From NCBI GenBank assembly GCA_016292775.1, contig JAEDFN010000003.1, positions 13,437 to 77,436 on the forward strand: 64,000 nucleotides of DNA, read 5' to 3'. Made by a program: the position numbers and the translations under genes. The stretch is from Paludibacteraceae bacterium (GTDB lineage Bacteria > Bacteroidota > Bacteroidia > Bacteroidales > Paludibacteraceae). Below, piece after piece: positions 38,850 through 49,254 of the stretch (within the stretch, counting starts at the first letter, position 1; each line of letters opens with the position of its first letter). Under the pieces are notes generated by a model that was not told the DNA's origin, ran no database searches, and saw only the letters and a program-made list of their open reading frames with translations.

Positions 38850-40889
38850 ATGGAAAAATATAAAAGAACGCTGGTAACCACAGCGTTACCATACGCAAAT
38901 GGTCCCGTGCATATAGGTCATTTGGCAGGAGTATACGTTCCTGCAGACATATATGTAAGATACCTTAGATTAAAAGGCAGAGAGGTGCTTTTTATCGGAG
39001 GATCTGACGAGCATGGGGTACCCATAACAATAAAAGCAAAAAAAGAGGGTGTAACTCCTCAAGATATAGTAGACAGATATCATAAAATAATAAAAGAATC
39101 GTTTGAAGAATTCGGAATATCCTTCGACATCTATTCTCGCACATCATCAAAAACACATTATAAGACAGCATCTGATTTTTTCAAGACTCTCTATGAGAAA
39201 GGAGAATTTATAGAAAAAACATCAGAGCAATATTACGATGAAGAGGCGAAGCAATTTTTGGCCGACCGCTACATAACGGGCACCTGTCCGCATTGCAAAA
39301 ATCCGAACGCCTACGGCGATCAATGTGAAGCATGTGGCACAAGTTTGAGTCCGCTTGACCTTATCGATCCGAAATCCGCAATATCAGGTTCCAAACCTGT
39401 ATTAAGAGAGACAAAGCACTGGTATTTACCTTTAGATAAACACGAAGGGTGGTTAAAAGAGTGGATATTGGAAAACCATAAAGAGTGGAAAACCAACGTA
39501 TACGGTCAATGTAAATCATGGCTTGACATGGGATTACAACCACGAGCAGTAAGCCGTGACTTGGATTGGGGAGTACCTGTACCTATAGAAGGTGCAGAAG
39601 GAAAAGTACTATATGTATGGTTTGACGCTCCAATAGGTTATATATCAAATACTAAAGAGCTATTACCAAACGATTGGGAGAAATGGTGGAAAGATGAATC
39701 CACAAGAATGATTCACTTTATTGGAAAAGACAATATTGTATTTCACTGCATAGTGTTCCCTGCGATGTTAAAAGCAGAAGGTTCTTATATTCTACCGGAT
39801 AATGTTCCTGCCAATGAATTTTTGAATTTGGAAGGCGACAAGATATCCACATCCCGCAATTGGGCAGTATGGCTCCATGAATATTTAAAGGATTTTCCGG
39901 GCAAACAAGATGTTCTGAGATATGTACTTACCGCCAATGCTCCTGAAACTAAAGACAACGACTTCACTTGGCTTGATTTCCAAACCAAGAATAATAGTGA
40001 ATTGGTAGCAATATTCGGCAACTTTATCAACAGGGCTATAGTGCTTACAGGAAAATATTTTGATGGAAAAGTACCTGCCAAAGGCGAGCTCACAGAGTAT
40101 GATTTAGAGACAATAAAAGAATTCAAGGAGATAAAAGCTTCTGTAGAATCTAATTTAGAGCAATTTAAATTCAGGGAGGCTTTAAAAGAGGCTATGAATT
40201 TAGCGAGAATAGGAAACAAATATCTTGCTGATACAGAGCCTTGGAAATTGGCAAAAACCGATATGGAGCGCACTGCTACTATACTTCATTTAGCATTACA
40301 GATAGCAGCAAATCTGTCTATAGCTTTTGAGCCATTCCTTCCATTCTCAGCTAAAAAACTCCGTAACATGCTGTCGATAAATGATTTTAATTGGGAAATG
40401 TTGGGTTCTATCGACATACTCAAAGAGAATGCAGAACTTGGCAAGGCCGAATTATTATTCGAAAAGATAGAAGATTCGGAAATCGACAAACAGATACAGA
40501 GACTAAAGAATATCAAAATAGAAAACGAGAAAAATAATTTCAAACCGGAGCCGATAAAAGAGAAAGTAGATTTTGAAACTTGGGAGAAGACCGACATTCG
40601 AGTAGGAACAGTACTTGAATGCACAAAAGTGCCAAAGGCCGACAAACTGCTCCAATTCAAAATTGATGATGGTACCGGAGAAAGAGTTATTGTATCAGGC
40701 ATAGCACAAAGTTACCCTAATCCGGAAGAATTGGTAGGCACGCAGGTACTTTTTATTGCCAATTTCGAGCCTCGCAAATTGAAAGGAATAGTATCAAACG
40801 GCATGATATTAAGTGCAGTAAATGCCGACGGCAAATTGGTATTATGCACACCTTCAAAAGAGGTAAAACCGGGATGTCAGGTTGGATAA
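38850..40889 (+). CDS. metG: Methionyl-tRNA synthetase with C-terminal tRNA-binding domain
   Basis: 679 residues. The HIGH signature is HIGHL (21-25). The zinc knuckle is CPHC plus CEAC (about 145-162). The KMSKS loop is present as KISTS near residue 331. A Trbp111/EMAP-like tRNA-binding domain (about 575-679, [19 protein letters not shown]) ends the protein and mediates dimerisation. The enzyme charges both initiator and elongator tRNA-Met. It follows lpdA by 18 bases. The next gene could start 7 bases before its stop with TTG, but an ATG 38 bases after the stop is better. Confidence 0.97.
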   Translation: MEKYKRTLVTTALPYANGPVHIGHLAGVYVPADIYVRYLRLKGREVLFIGGSDEHGVPITIKAKKEGVTPQDIVDRYHKIIKESFEEFGISFDIYSRTSSKTHYKTASDFFKTLYEKGEFIEKTSEQYYDEEAKQFLADRYITGTCPHCKNPNAYGDQCEACGTSLSPLDLIDPKSAISGSKPVLRETKHWYLPLDKHEGWLKEWILENHKEWKTNVYGQCKSWLDMGLQPRAVSRDLDWGVPVPIEGAEGKVLYVWFDAPIGYISNTKELLPNDWEKWWKDESTRMIHFIGKDNIVFHCIVFPAMLKAEGSYILPDNVPANEFLNLEGDKISTSRNWAVWLHEYLKDFPGKQDVLRYVLTANAPETKDNDFTWLDFQTKNNSELVAIFGNFINRAIVLTGKYFDGKVPAKGELTEYDLETIKEFKEIKASVESNLEQFKFREALKEAMNLARIGNKYLADTEPWKLAKTDMERTATILHLALQIAANLSIAFEPFLPFSAKKLRNMLSINDFNWEMLGSIDILKENAELGKAELLFEKIEDSEIDKQIQRLKNIKIENEKNNFKPEPIKEKVDFETWEKTDIRVGTVLECTKVPKADKLLQFKIDDGTGERVIVSGIAQSYPNPEELVGTQVLFIANFEPRKLKGIVSNGMILSAVNADGKLVLCTPSKEVKPGCQVG

Positions 40890-40926
40890 AAGTAACGGAA
40901 GTAATAGGAAAAACTACAAAGCTAAT

Positions 40927-42096
40927 ATGCAAAAGCAACGACTATTATCATTAGATGTACTAAGAGGCATTACAATAGCCGGTATGATAATGGTAAACAA
41001 TCCGGGATCTTGGGGATCTATTTACGCTCCATTGCGCCATGCTGAATGGGATGGTTTAACACCAACCGACTTGGTATTTCCATTCTTCATGTTCATCATG
41101 GGTGTAAGTATGTACATCAGTTATAGTAAATTTGATTTTCAATTTAACCGAAATACATTCCTCAAGTTATTAAAACGCTCGGTATTATTATTTCTGATAG
41201 GCTTACTGTTGAATTGGTTTGGACTAACATGTCGGCACATGTCGTCATTAGCACAAACTACCGATTATTCATGGTTTCAACGATTGTATGAGTCAGCATT
41301 TTACTACCTAAAAGAGTTGCGAATATTAGGTGTATTGCAACGATTGGCAATAGTAAACTTCTGTGGATCATTAATACTGCTTACTATAAAGAAGAAATAT
41401 ATACCTTATATCATATTCGGTATTCTATTAGGTTACAGTATTATAATGTTATTCACAGGAAGTTTGACTTTATCAACAGAAAATATCATAGCATATATCG
41501 ATAGCGTGATATTAGGAGAAAGTCACATGTATCATATCAATGGTATTGCCTTTGATCCTGAAGGATTATTCAGCACCTTACCATGTATTGCACATGTATT
41601 GATAGGGGTAATGGCCGGGTCATATATATTGATTACTGAAGATAATAAAGAGCGCATGGAACAACTATTCATCTTTGGTACATTAATAATGGTATTAGGC
41701 TTTTTGTGGCACTACGTCACTCCGATAAATAAAACTCTATGGAGCTCCAGTTACACACTTGTAACATGCGGATTAGCTTCACTACTTTTATCAATATTGC
41801 TTTGGATAATAGATGTACAAGGATATACGAAACCGACAAGATTCTTTGAGGCCTTCGGAGTGAACCCTATGGCAATATTCGTGATGGGAGGCATCTTATC
41901 GAATTTGGTATCCAATATCGGCATAACATTAGCCAATGGTACATGGATAAGCCTTAAAGGATTGATATATAACTATATTAACGTACCGATATTCGGAGAA
42001 AAATTAGGTTCATTAATATTTGCATTATGTTTTATCCTGACATGTTACTTAATAGCACTTCCTTTATATAAGAAGAAGATATATATCAAACTATAA
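40927..42096 (+). CDS. Multi-span membrane acyltransferase, HGSNAT/NagX-like (DUF5009)
   Basis: 389 residues from ATG 40927 (MQKQRLLSLDVLRGITIAGM), the usual start of the family; a TTG at 40882 would add unlikely residues. About ten membrane segments. The signature LSLDVLRG and the later HAEWDGLTPTDLVFPFFMF are the conserved loop with the His thought to take part in acetyl transfer in the lysosomal heparan N-acetyltransferase. Bacterial relatives (NagX) act on amino sugars. The substrate here is unknown. A strong terminator follows directly. Confidence 0.85.
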   Translation: MQKQRLLSLDVLRGITIAGMIMVNNPGSWGSIYAPLRHAEWDGLTPTDLVFPFFMFIMGVSMYISYSKFDFQFNRNTFLKLLKRSVLLFLIGLLLNWFGLTCRHMSSLAQTTDYSWFQRLYESAFYYLKELRILGVLQRLAIVNFCGSLILLTIKKKYIPYIIFGILLGYSIIMLFTGSLTLSTENIIAYIDSVILGESHMYHINGIAFDPEGLFSTLPCIAHVLIGVMAGSYILITEDNKERMEQLFIFGTLIMVLGFLWHYVTPINKTLWSSSYTLVTCGLASLLLSILLWIIDVQGYTKPTRFFEAFGVNPMAIFVMGGILSNLVSNIGITLANGTWISLKGLIYNYINVPIFGEKLGSLIFALCFILTCYLIALPLYKKKIYIKL

Positions 42097-42130
42097 AAAA
42101 AGAGCTGCTCGAAAAGCAGCTCTTTTTTTT
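42095..42130. terminator. Bidirectional terminator between convergent acyltransferase and NPCBM protein genes
   Basis: Arms AAAAAAAGAGCTGCT (42095-42109) and AGCAGCTCTTTTTTT (42115-42129) pair around the loop CGAAA. The left A run overlaps the end of the acyltransferase stop codon, and the other side ends 2 bases before the minus-strand stop at 42132. Confidence 0.92.
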
Positions 42131-42131
42131 A

Positions 42132-44939
42132 TTATTTTACAAATATTCTTTTGTCGTTTGAAGGAACCCCATCAATAGAAATTCCTTGAGAAATCAATTG
42201 TTTTATAAGTTCATTCTCCTTCTCTTTCTGTTTCTGTAATTGAGTGAGTTGGTTCTTATATAGATTCATAACCTTAGCGGTATTATTCACCAATTTTCCG
42301 TATTGAACAGCATTAAAACCAAGGTCGATAAGTCCTACACCGGCATTTACCTTACTGACATTCAAATTGACAAAAACATTCAAATACTGCTTAACAGATT
42401 TGATAACGTCATTATTCATATCAATAATTTCCTGAAAATCATACTCTTTTCCTACATTATCCACAATACTGACAGCACGGAACAATTCTCCTGAAGAAGA
42501 AGTGACATAAACGGCTTTAGATGAATAATTAGTGTTTAACGACTCGTAAAATTTTTGGATATTATTAATAACCTTTTTACAATCAGAGAAATAATTATCT
42601 ACGGCATCCACTCCACATCGTTTCGGATAGCTCCATTCAATAGGTTCGAATGGCAATTGAGCAATAGGAAAGACATAAGGCTCTACAGGAGCATTAACAG
42701 CAGCAGAAGAATTTAATTTATTAACATCAGGAGCATTAACAGCAATATTCGATCCTTTAGAGAGCACTACATCATAAAAGATAAAAATACCGGAATTCCA
42801 ATTTCCACATTGAAGCCAGAACATCAGTTGTCGTGCCTTATTAATCGGAACAGTATAAGTAGTAGGTTTCATATTGTCGTGCACTTCGATAGAGTAAACC
42901 ACTTCACCATCAGCACCAATTAATAGAGTATCGATAGGAGAGTTCTTTAAAGAAAATCCGCCACCATTATCCTCTTTTTTCAAACAAGCCACTGTAAAAG
43001 TGACATAATCATATTCGCCCCAAGTATTAAATGCGGCGCAAGAAGATTCGTGAGCTGTACCACCGGCAGCCAGAGCAATTAAAGCGCCAAAAGGAAATAC
43101 GGCGGAAATAGCAGTACCACCAACCATACCAACCATAACGGAACCACCCAACGTACCGGCAACAACACCTACACTCGGATTACTTCCCGGACCCATATCA
43201 AAGCTGAAATGAACACTGGTTGCAAGCACAAAGCCCTTGTAAATACGCTGTCCGTCAGGCATAGTAAAATACTCCTTTTTAGAGGAACCATCTTTTAACA
43301 AATCCGATTGATGGTCTTTAAGCGAAGACGCATAATGTATATAAGGTTTTGACAAGTCGATAAGGTCAATTTTATCAGGACAATCGGGTTTTGGGTGTAC
43401 AAAAAGTTCGTTTTTAACAGGTTTACCTCTGTAAAGAACAATATCAGCCACTCCGAAAGCCGGATGATCAAGACTCACTACACCTTTCTTTATAAAAGAT
43501 AATTTTCTACATTTATGTATAGGCACCTCGTAATATTGGTTTTCAGAAGTAGCAATCAAAGGCATTTGGAAAACCATTTGATTATCGGCATAAATTTCAA
43601 GAATATCATTTTTCAACACACCACATTTTGAAATCCAACCGGTTGTAAAACTGATATAATCAAATTCACCTTCAAGGTTAAAAACAGCATGACACCCGGT
43701 ATTATCATTCAGCACATTTGTAGCAGACTGGAATATCAATCCTTCGTTGAATTGTATACCACCCATTGAGAAAGTGTAATAATCAGAGCTACCATTATAC
43801 ACCATATTTTCTCGACTAATACCGCCACCGACAGCATAAGGTTCGATATTTGACACAAGTTTACAGACATCAGGCAGAACTTTAACCTTGTCTGAAACCG
43901 CTAAGAATTCACTTTGATCTCCGTTTTTCGAAGCATTATTCGGCAATTGCGCTCCTTCGGGATAAACCTTCAAATCCGCTACTGCAAGGCGACTGGAACC
44001 ACTCGATTGTTGACTTGCGATACACAGCATGTTGCAATTCTTAATGTCGACAGTGAAAGCTTTGGCGATATTATCCTCTCCAATCTCCTCTTCAAGCAGT
44101 ATTTTATCGTCGCCCTTAATAGTAAGCCAAGCAACACCTAATTGTCCATTATCCGAATCCTTAGGACCGGCAACAAAAGTAAGAGTAGAATATTTACCTC
44201 CGAGGTTAAAATAAGTAAATCTCTCATCCTGCCCGATAAGTTGAATATCAGCATTTAATTCAATACCATTAGTATATTCAACACCATTTATTTTCACAGA
44301 CTCAACCTTATCATTCTGCGAAATGAGAGTATGATAACCGGAAGTAGCATAAGGACGCAAATCAGTGATGAGAGACAGTTGCTTACCTGAAGCATTAGTC
44401 AACTTTCCTACATTTACGGACTTTTGTTGAGCCGTCCAAAGAATAGGGTTTGCAACACCAATAGTGATTTGATTAATGATGATTTCAAAAGACAATTTAT
44501 CTACACCGGAAATATCCAAGCTGACATAATTTGGGACACCATAATCCTCAACCACAAATTCCTTTAGTTTTTTACCATCACCACTTACTTTGAAAACTGC
44601 CTTGACATTACTTGTGCGAGGAATATCATTACCTAACCCAACAATACTCTTTACAGAGCCAAGTACGAACGTAATTGTCTTATATTTACCCTTTAAACTA
44701 TATTCAACAAAACCATGTTGATTCGGTTGTCCATTATTTGACAAATAGAAACCCCTGGAATATTTCACTCCACCCATAAGGAAATAGCTATTAAAGCTAT
44801 CTTTTGCTTTTGTGTATCCAAATTTATTTGTGGGTGTAAAACTATCCAAGTATAGATAATTAGAGCTTTGTGATAAAGCACTATTTACCCAACCGGAAAT
44901 AAATAAAGCAAAAAAACAAAAGAAAACAAGACGTTTCAT
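42132..44939 (-). CDS. Secreted protein with four NPCBM-like repeats and a hydrophobic glycine-rich insertion
   Basis: 935 residues from ATG 44939 (MKRLVFFCFF), with a signal peptide (about 1-24). Four homologous units at about 27-170, 190-328, 360-505 and 525-730 share the pattern (V/I)xYxxGxxL, a G(K/E)(Y/F)xxxxF strand and a late Lys-Leu-x-Phe strand, as in NPCBM/NEW2 carbohydrate-binding modules. Unit four is interrupted at about 592-628 by a hydrophobic Gly/Val/Ala-rich stretch with GxxxG spacing (VAGTLGGSVMVGMVGG). The C-terminal 190 residues are helical, ending in a Lys/Glu/Gln-rich coiled coil (about 895-915). No type IX-like terminus or catalytic domain is evident. It is the last gene of a run following rmlB by 18 bases. 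Confidence 0.72.
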   Translation of the reverse strand: MKRLVFFCFFALFISGWVNSALSQSSNYLYLDSFTPTNKFGYTKAKDSFNSYFLMGGVKYSRGFYLSNNGQPNQHGFVEYSLKGKYKTITFVLGSVKSIVGLGNDIPRTSNVKAVFKVSGDGKKLKEFVVEDYGVPNYVSLDISGVDKLSFEIIINQITIGVANPILWTAQQKSVNVGKLTNASGKQLSLITDLRPYATSGYHTLISQNDKVESVKINGVEYTNGIELNADIQLIGQDERFTYFNLGGKYSTLTFVAGPKDSDNGQLGVAWLTIKGDDKILLEEEIGEDNIAKAFTVDIKNCNMLCIASQQSSGSSRLAVADLKVYPEGAQLPNNASKNGDQSEFLAVSDKVKVLPDVCKLVSNIEPYAVGGGISRENMVYNGSSDYYTFSMGGIQFNEGLIFQSATNVLNDNTGCHAVFNLEGEFDYISFTTGWISKCGVLKNDILEIYADNQMVFQMPLIATSENQYYEVPIHKCRKLSFIKKGVVSLDHPAFGVADIVLYRGKPVKNELFVHPKPDCPDKIDLIDLSKPYIHYASSLKDHQSDLLKDGSSKKEYFTMPDGQRIYKGFVLATSVHFSFDMGPGSNPSVGVVAGTLGGSVMVGMVGGTAISAVFPFGALIALAAGGTAHESSCAAFNTWGEYDYVTFTVACLKKEDNGGGFSLKNSPIDTLLIGADGEVVYSIEVHDNMKPTTYTVPINKARQLMFWLQCGNWNSGIFIFYDVVLSKGSNIAVNAPDVNKLNSSAAVNAPVEPYVFPIAQLPFEPIEWSYPKRCGVDAVDNYFSDCKKVINNIQKFYESLNTNYSSKAVYVTSSSGELFRAVSIVDNVGKEYDFQEIIDMNNDVIKSVKQYLNVFVNLNVSKVNAGVGLIDLGFNAVQYGKLVNNTAKVMNLYKNQLTQLQKQKEKENELIKQLISQGISIDGVPSNDKRIFVK

Positions 44940-44957
44940 AATTGCCAAATAAAATAA

Positions 44958-46106
44958 TTATCTGTTTTTATACATATCATCGTAATACTTTTCGTAATCA
45001 CCATTTAAGATATTGTTCATCCAAGCTTCGTTTTCGAGGTACCATTTTACGGTTTTTTCAATACCCTCTTCGAATTGCAGACTCGGTTCCCAACCCAATT
45101 CTTTTTGGAGTTTGGTAGAGTCGATAGCATATCTCATATCGTGGCCGGCTCTGTCTGTAACATAGGTGATAAGATTCATGTCTTCGCCCTCTTGTCTACC
45201 GATAAGGCGATCGACGGTATTGATAAGTACTTTAATAATATCAATATTTTTCCACTCATTAAAGCCACCAATATTATAAGTATCAGCCACTTTACCTTTA
45301 TGGAAAATGGTATCAATAGCACGGGCATGATCTTCTACAAACAGCCAATCGCGAACATTTTCGCCTTTGCCATAAACCGGGAGAGGTTTTCTTTTACAAA
45401 TATTATTTATAAAAAGAGGGATAAGCTTTTCCGGGAATTGGTAAGGGCCATAGTTATTAGAGCAGTTAGTTACGATAGTAGGCATACCATAGGTATCATG
45501 GAAAGCGCGTACGAAATGGTCGGAAGAAGCCTTAGAAGCGGAATAAGGGCTATGAGGGTTATATTTTGTAGTTTCGTAAAAGAAATCAGTACCATAAGCG
45601 AGGTGGTGAGTACCCGAAGAAGCCTTAGTAGTAAAAGGAGGTTTAACACCTTCAGGATTAGTAAGTTCCAGTGCACCATACACCTCATCTGTAGAGATAT
45701 GGTAAAATAGCTTACCATCATATTTTTCCGGTAAAGACTCCCAATAAAGTTTTGCCGCTTGCAAAAGAGATAAAGTACCCATAACATTAGTACGGGCAAA
45801 AGTAAAAGGATCTTTAATACTTCTATCTACATGGCTTTCAGCGGCAAGGTGAATAACACCATCTATTTTTTCATTAACGAAGAGTGGATAAATAGTGTCG
45901 AAATCAGCGATATCAGCTTTAACAAAAGAGTAGTTATCACTATTTTCCACATCTTTTAAATTTTCCAAATTTCCGGCATAAGTAAGTTTATCGAGATTGA
46001 TAATTCGATAATTAGGATATTTATTTACGAAAAGTCGAACCACATGACTTCCTATAAATCCGGCGCCACCGGTTATTAAAATTGTACGGTCGAAAGTAGT
46101 TTTCAT
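44958..46106 (-). CDS. rmlB: dTDP-glucose 4,6-dehydratase
   Basis: 382 residues. The extended SDR signature is complete: GGAGFIGSHVVRLF (NAD binding), the active-site YSASKASSDHF (Tyr and Lys), the HISTDEVYGAL stretch, and GKGENVRDWLFVEDHA. It converts dTDP-glucose to dTDP-4-keto-6-deoxyglucose, the second step of dTDP-L-rhamnose synthesis. It is slightly longer than E. coli RmlB (361). It follows rmlD by 8 bases in a complete rml block. Confidence 0.96.
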   Translation of the reverse strand: MKTTFDRTILITGGAGFIGSHVVRLFVNKYPNYRIINLDKLTYAGNLENLKDVENSDNYSFVKADIADFDTIYPLFVNEKIDGVIHLAAESHVDRSIKDPFTFARTNVMGTLSLLQAAKLYWESLPEKYDGKLFYHISTDEVYGALELTNPEGVKPPFTTKASSGTHHLAYGTDFFYETTKYNPHSPYSASKASSDHFVRAFHDTYGMPTIVTNCSNNYGPYQFPEKLIPLFINNICKRKPLPVYGKGENVRDWLFVEDHARAIDTIFHKGKVADTYNIGGFNEWKNIDIIKVLINTVDRLIGRQEGEDMNLITYVTDRAGHDMRYAIDSTKLQKELGWEPSLQFEEGIEKTVKWYLENEAWMNNILNGDYEKYYDDMYKNR

Positions 46107-46114
46107 ATAATTGA

Positions 46115-46969
46115 CTAATTATTAATAGTAAGCATACATTTTCTTAAAGACACCATCCAATAAGGGATGATATAATTAAAAGTAGTGGTAAATTTAGATT
46201 TGTCGAGAACTGAGAAATGCGGACGTTTCACTTTACTAGGAAACTCGTCGCTATGAATAGGTTTGATATAGCATTTGTTTCCGGCGAAATCGGCGATAAC
46301 GGTAGCAAAGTCGAACCAAGAGCAGACCCCCTCATTAGAGAAGTGGTAAATACCTTTTTTATCAAGCATATTATTCTCAATAATATGAGAGATAGCATCG
46401 GCGAGGTCGCCTGCAAAAGTAGGAGTACCCACTTGGTCGAAGATAACATTGAGAGAATCTTTTTCTGCAGTAAGGCGCATCATAGTTTTCACAAAATTAT
46501 TACCCCATTTAGAATAAAGCCATGCAGTGCGAAGGATAATATAATTACAATCTACATTAATAATACACTCTTCACCTGCGAGTTTTGTACGGCCATAAGC
46601 GCCTGTAGGATTTGTATTTACATCTTCCTTATAAGGAATATTTGCATCACCATTGAATACATAATCGGTAGAGACATGTATTAAAGTAGCATTGTTACAT
46701 TTACAAGCATTAGCTAAATTTTCGACAGCCTTAGCATTAATACGAAAGGCAGTAACTTCGTCATCTTCCGCTTTATCCACATTAGTATAAGCAGCACAAT
46801 TCACCACGACATTAATTTTTTCTTTTGACATAAACGAGATAACAGCATTATAGTCGGTTATGTCAAGCTCTTCAACATCAGTAAAGATGTAGTTATTATT
46901 ACTTTGTAAAGCAACGCGTTGCATTTCGTGGCCTAATTGACCATTTGCGCCGGTAACAAGAATATTCAT
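46115..46969 (-). CDS. rmlD: dTDP-4-dehydrorhamnose reductase
   Basis: 284 residues from ATG 46969 (MNILVTGANGQLGHEM), which begins the Rossmann motif. Catalytic YGRTKLAGE (Tyr and Lys), VNCAAYTNVDKAE and HVSTDYVFNGD are typical of the family. It makes the last reduction, giving dTDP-L-rhamnose. It starts 1 base after the rmlC stop. Confidence 0.96.
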   Translation of the reverse strand: MNILVTGANGQLGHEMQRVALQSNNNYIFTDVEELDITDYNAVISFMSKEKINVVVNCAAYTNVDKAEDDEVTAFRINAKAVENLANACKCNNATLIHVSTDYVFNGDANIPYKEDVNTNPTGAYGRTKLAGEECIINVDCNYIILRTAWLYSKWGNNFVKTMMRLTAEKDSLNVIFDQVGTPTFAGDLADAISHIIENNMLDKKGIYHFSNEGVCSWFDFATVIADFAGNKCYIKPIHSDEFPSKVKRPHFSVLDKSKFTTTFNYIIPYWMVSLRKCMLTINN

Positions 46970-46970
46970 A

Positions 46971-47540
46971 TCAGTATAACACATCATTAAAGTTAAACAA
47001 CCATTCCGCATCTTTGAGTAGAGGGTGTTTTTTATCTTTTTCAGAGAGAACCACATCATCAGCCGGGATACGCCAATCGATATTTAGAGTTGGGTCGTTC
47101 CAAGCGATAGCACCTTCATACTGAGGGGCATAGAAATTATCGCATTTATATTGAAAAATCACCTCATCAGAGAGAACGCTAAATCCGTGAGCAAAACCGC
47201 GAGGTATAAAGAATTGGCGATGATTATCGGCAGAGAGTTCCACAGCGACATATTTGCCGAAAGTAGGAGAACCCACTCTGATATCGACAGCAACATCGAG
47301 CACAGCCCCTTTAATCACCCTCACCAATTTACTTTGAGCGAAAGGAGGTTTTTGAAAATGAAGGCCTCGGAGTACTCCATAAGAGGATTTACTCTCATTA
47401 TCTTGCACAAAATGAATTTCACGAACATTGGCAAAGAAATCTCTTTCTGAGAAAGACTCAAAGAAATATCCTCTATCATCATTAAAGATACGAGGTTCAA
47501 TAATCACCACACCATCGAGGTCTGTTTTAATTACATTCAT
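46971..47540 (-). CDS. rmlC: dTDP-4-dehydrorhamnose 3,5-epimerase
   Basis: 189 residues. Cupin signatures of RmlC are present: GYFFESFSERDF, VLRGLHFQKPP, the catalytic His-Asp region with FIPRGFAHGFSVLSD, and NIDWRIP near the C terminus. It catalyses the double epimerisation step before RmlD. It lies 13 bases after rmlA. Confidence 0.96.
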   Translation of the reverse strand: MNVIKTDLDGVVIIEPRIFNDDRGYFFESFSERDFFANVREIHFVQDNESKSSYGVLRGLHFQKPPFAQSKLVRVIKGAVLDVAVDIRVGSPTFGKYVAVELSADNHRQFFIPRGFAHGFSVLSDEVIFQYKCDNFYAPQYEGAIAWNDPTLNIDWRIPADDVVLSEKDKKHPLLKDAEWLFNFNDVLY

Positions 47541-47553
47541 AGTGAATCGACAA

Positions 47554-48438
47554 TTATCTATTAATATCGTTAGCTAATTTAAGGAGGTACTGACCATATT
47601 GATTTTTGCTCATAGGCTGAGCCAATTCTCTTAATTTCTCGTTAGTTATCCAACCATGGCGATAAGCAATACCCTCAAGGCAAGCAATTTTAAGGCCTTG
47701 ACGTTTTTCGATAACCTCAACGAAAATAGAAGCTTCGGCAAGAGAGTCATGAGTACCGGTATCGAGCCAAGCGAAGCCACGGCCAAGAGTTTGCACTTTA
47801 AGTTCACCATCAGCGAGGAACTCTTGATTGACGGTAGTAATCTCCAATTCGCCACGGGCCGAAGGTTTAATATGTTTTGCCACCTCCACCACTTTATTAG
47901 GGTAGAAATAGAGACCTACCACGGCATAATTAGACTTAGGGTTTTTAGGTTTTTCTTCTATTGAGAGGCAATTACCATTGACATCGAATTCAGCTACGCC
48001 ATAGCGTTCAGGGTCATCAACCCAATATCCGAAAACCGTAGCTTTATTATTATTCTCAGCATCAACAACAGCCTCTTTAAGGAGAGCAGAGAAGCCCATA
48101 CCATGGAAAATATTGTCGCCAAGAACGAGGCAAACGGAGTCATTACCAATGAATTTTTCACCGATAATGAACGCTTGAGCGAGACCATCCGGGGAAGGTT
48201 GTTCTGCATATTCAAGGTGTAGTCCATAATCGGAACCATCGCCAAGTAATCTTTTGAAAGCAGGCAAATCTTGTGGTGTAGAGATAACCAAAATATCTCT
48301 TATTCCGGCAAGCATAAGTACTGAGATAGGATAATAAACCATTGGCTTATCATAAATAGGCAAGAGTTGTTTACTAACCCCTTTAGTAATAGGATAAAGA
48401 CGAGTACCACTACCGCCGGCTAAAACTATTCCTTTCAT
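47554..48438 (-). CDS. rmlA: Glucose-1-phosphate thymidylyltransferase
   Basis: 294 residues. The nucleotidyltransferase signature [20 protein letters not shown] is complete, followed by [15 protein letters not shown] and the metal-binding GDNIFHG. It makes dTDP-glucose from dTTP and glucose-1-phosphate, the entry of the rhamnose pathway. Size is standard. It lies 28 bases after the thioredoxin-like gene, so it could be co-transcribed or use a promoter inside the gap. Confidence 0.97.
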   Translation of the reverse strand: MKGIVLAGGSGTRLYPITKGVSKQLLPIYDKPMVYYPISVLMLAGIRDILVISTPQDLPAFKRLLGDGSDYGLHLEYAEQPSPDGLAQAFIIGEKFIGNDSVCLVLGDNIFHGMGFSALLKEAVVDAENNNKATVFGYWVDDPERYGVAEFDVNGNCLSIEEKPKNPKSNYAVVGLYFYPNKVVEVAKHIKPSARGELEITTVNQEFLADGELKVQTLGRGFAWLDTGTHDSLAEASIFVEVIEKRQGLKIACLEGIAYRHGWITNEKLRELAQPMSKNQYGQYLLKLANDINR

Positions 48439-48466
48439 AATATAGATATAAGGTTAAAAATTTATA

Positions 48467-48958
48467 TTACTTTACATTTAAAGTATCTGTAGAGAAGATG
48501 TACTTATTAATATATTCGATGCATTCGGCTTTTGTTCTATACCCTATTTCTTTTACATAATCGCCATTCATAGGGACATAGATAACGGAAGGCACACTCT
48601 CGATATTAAATAATTTAGCGAGTTCACCATTTTTTTCGGCATCAATTTTGTGAACATAAATAACATCACTCATTTCCAGAGCGATAGAATCGAGAATTGG
48701 AGACAGCATTTTGCAAGGAGGGCACCAAGTAGTATAGAAATCCAAAATACAAGGTTTATCACCCTTATAGTCCCATTGAAGATTTGTATCATCATCTCCT
48801 GTAAAAAAGAGTTCTACCCCAACAGTTTTTTCAACAGACGCTTCAGTCACCATCTCGCTGTTATCATTTTCATCACACTTTTGCTCCTTACTATTACAAG
48901 CAGCAAAAGAAATCATTGCCAAAGAGGCAAACAGAACCAAATACTTAAATGTTTTCAT
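48467..48958 (-). CDS. Thioredoxin-fold lipoprotein
   Basis: 163 residues. A lipoprotein signal ends in SFAAC (Cys at about 20). The thioredoxin domain follows with active site TWCPPCKMLSP (WCPPC) at about 74-84 and the cis-Pro region SVPSVIYVP. It is probably a periplasmic thiol-disulfide protein tethered to a membrane. It overlaps the previous gene by ATGA, so translation is coupled. No dedicated partner is visible. Confidence 0.88.
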   Translation of the reverse strand: MKTFKYLVLFASLAMISFAACNSKEQKCDENDNSEMVTEASVEKTVGVELFFTGDDDTNLQWDYKGDKPCILDFYTTWCPPCKMLSPILDSIALEMSDVIYVHKIDAEKNGELAKLFNIESVPSVIYVPMNGDYVKEIGYRTKAECIEYINKYIFSTDTLNVK

Positions 48959-49248
48959 AAATCTTTATTTTCATTATCATTAATTTCTTCAAAATCAACA
49001 TATTCACCCTCTGAATCAGGTATTATCTTATCTCCTCTTTTGTACTTTATATGAGTAGACAAATTTTCTAAAAATTCATCTTCCCCATCATCTATAACTA
49101 TATAATCATCATTTACATTATGATATTTGTCAGTAGGAGTATGTTTTTTTCTATGAAACAAGTTCATCACTCTTACAACGACAAACAAGATAATAAACAG
49201 GATAAAAAACAATAAAAATCCGAAGATAAGCAATAATCCTTGAATCAT
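48955..49248 (-). CDS. Small membrane protein, DUF4834-like
   Basis: 97 residues from ATG 49248 (MIQGLLLIFGFLLFF); a TTG two codons upstream is less likely. One N-terminal membrane helix (about 4-27) is followed by a basic patch (HRKKH) and an acidic tail (DDGEDEFLEN, then EGEYVDFEEINDNENKDL). This resembles the DUF4834 family of Bacteroidetes. The function is unknown. It overlaps the thioredoxin start by ATGA and follows GtrA after 6 bases. Confidence 0.7.
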   Translation of the reverse strand: MIQGLLLIFGFLLFFILFIILFVVVRVMNLFHRKKHTPTDKYHNVNDDYIVIDDGEDEFLENLSTHIKYKRGDKIIPDSEGEYVDFEEINDNENKDL

Positions 49249-49254
49249 AATCAA

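Noticed and set aside
45075..45710. 211-residue open frame on the plus strand
   Set aside because: Antisense to rmlB, which has complete SDR motifs; the product has no recognisable feature.
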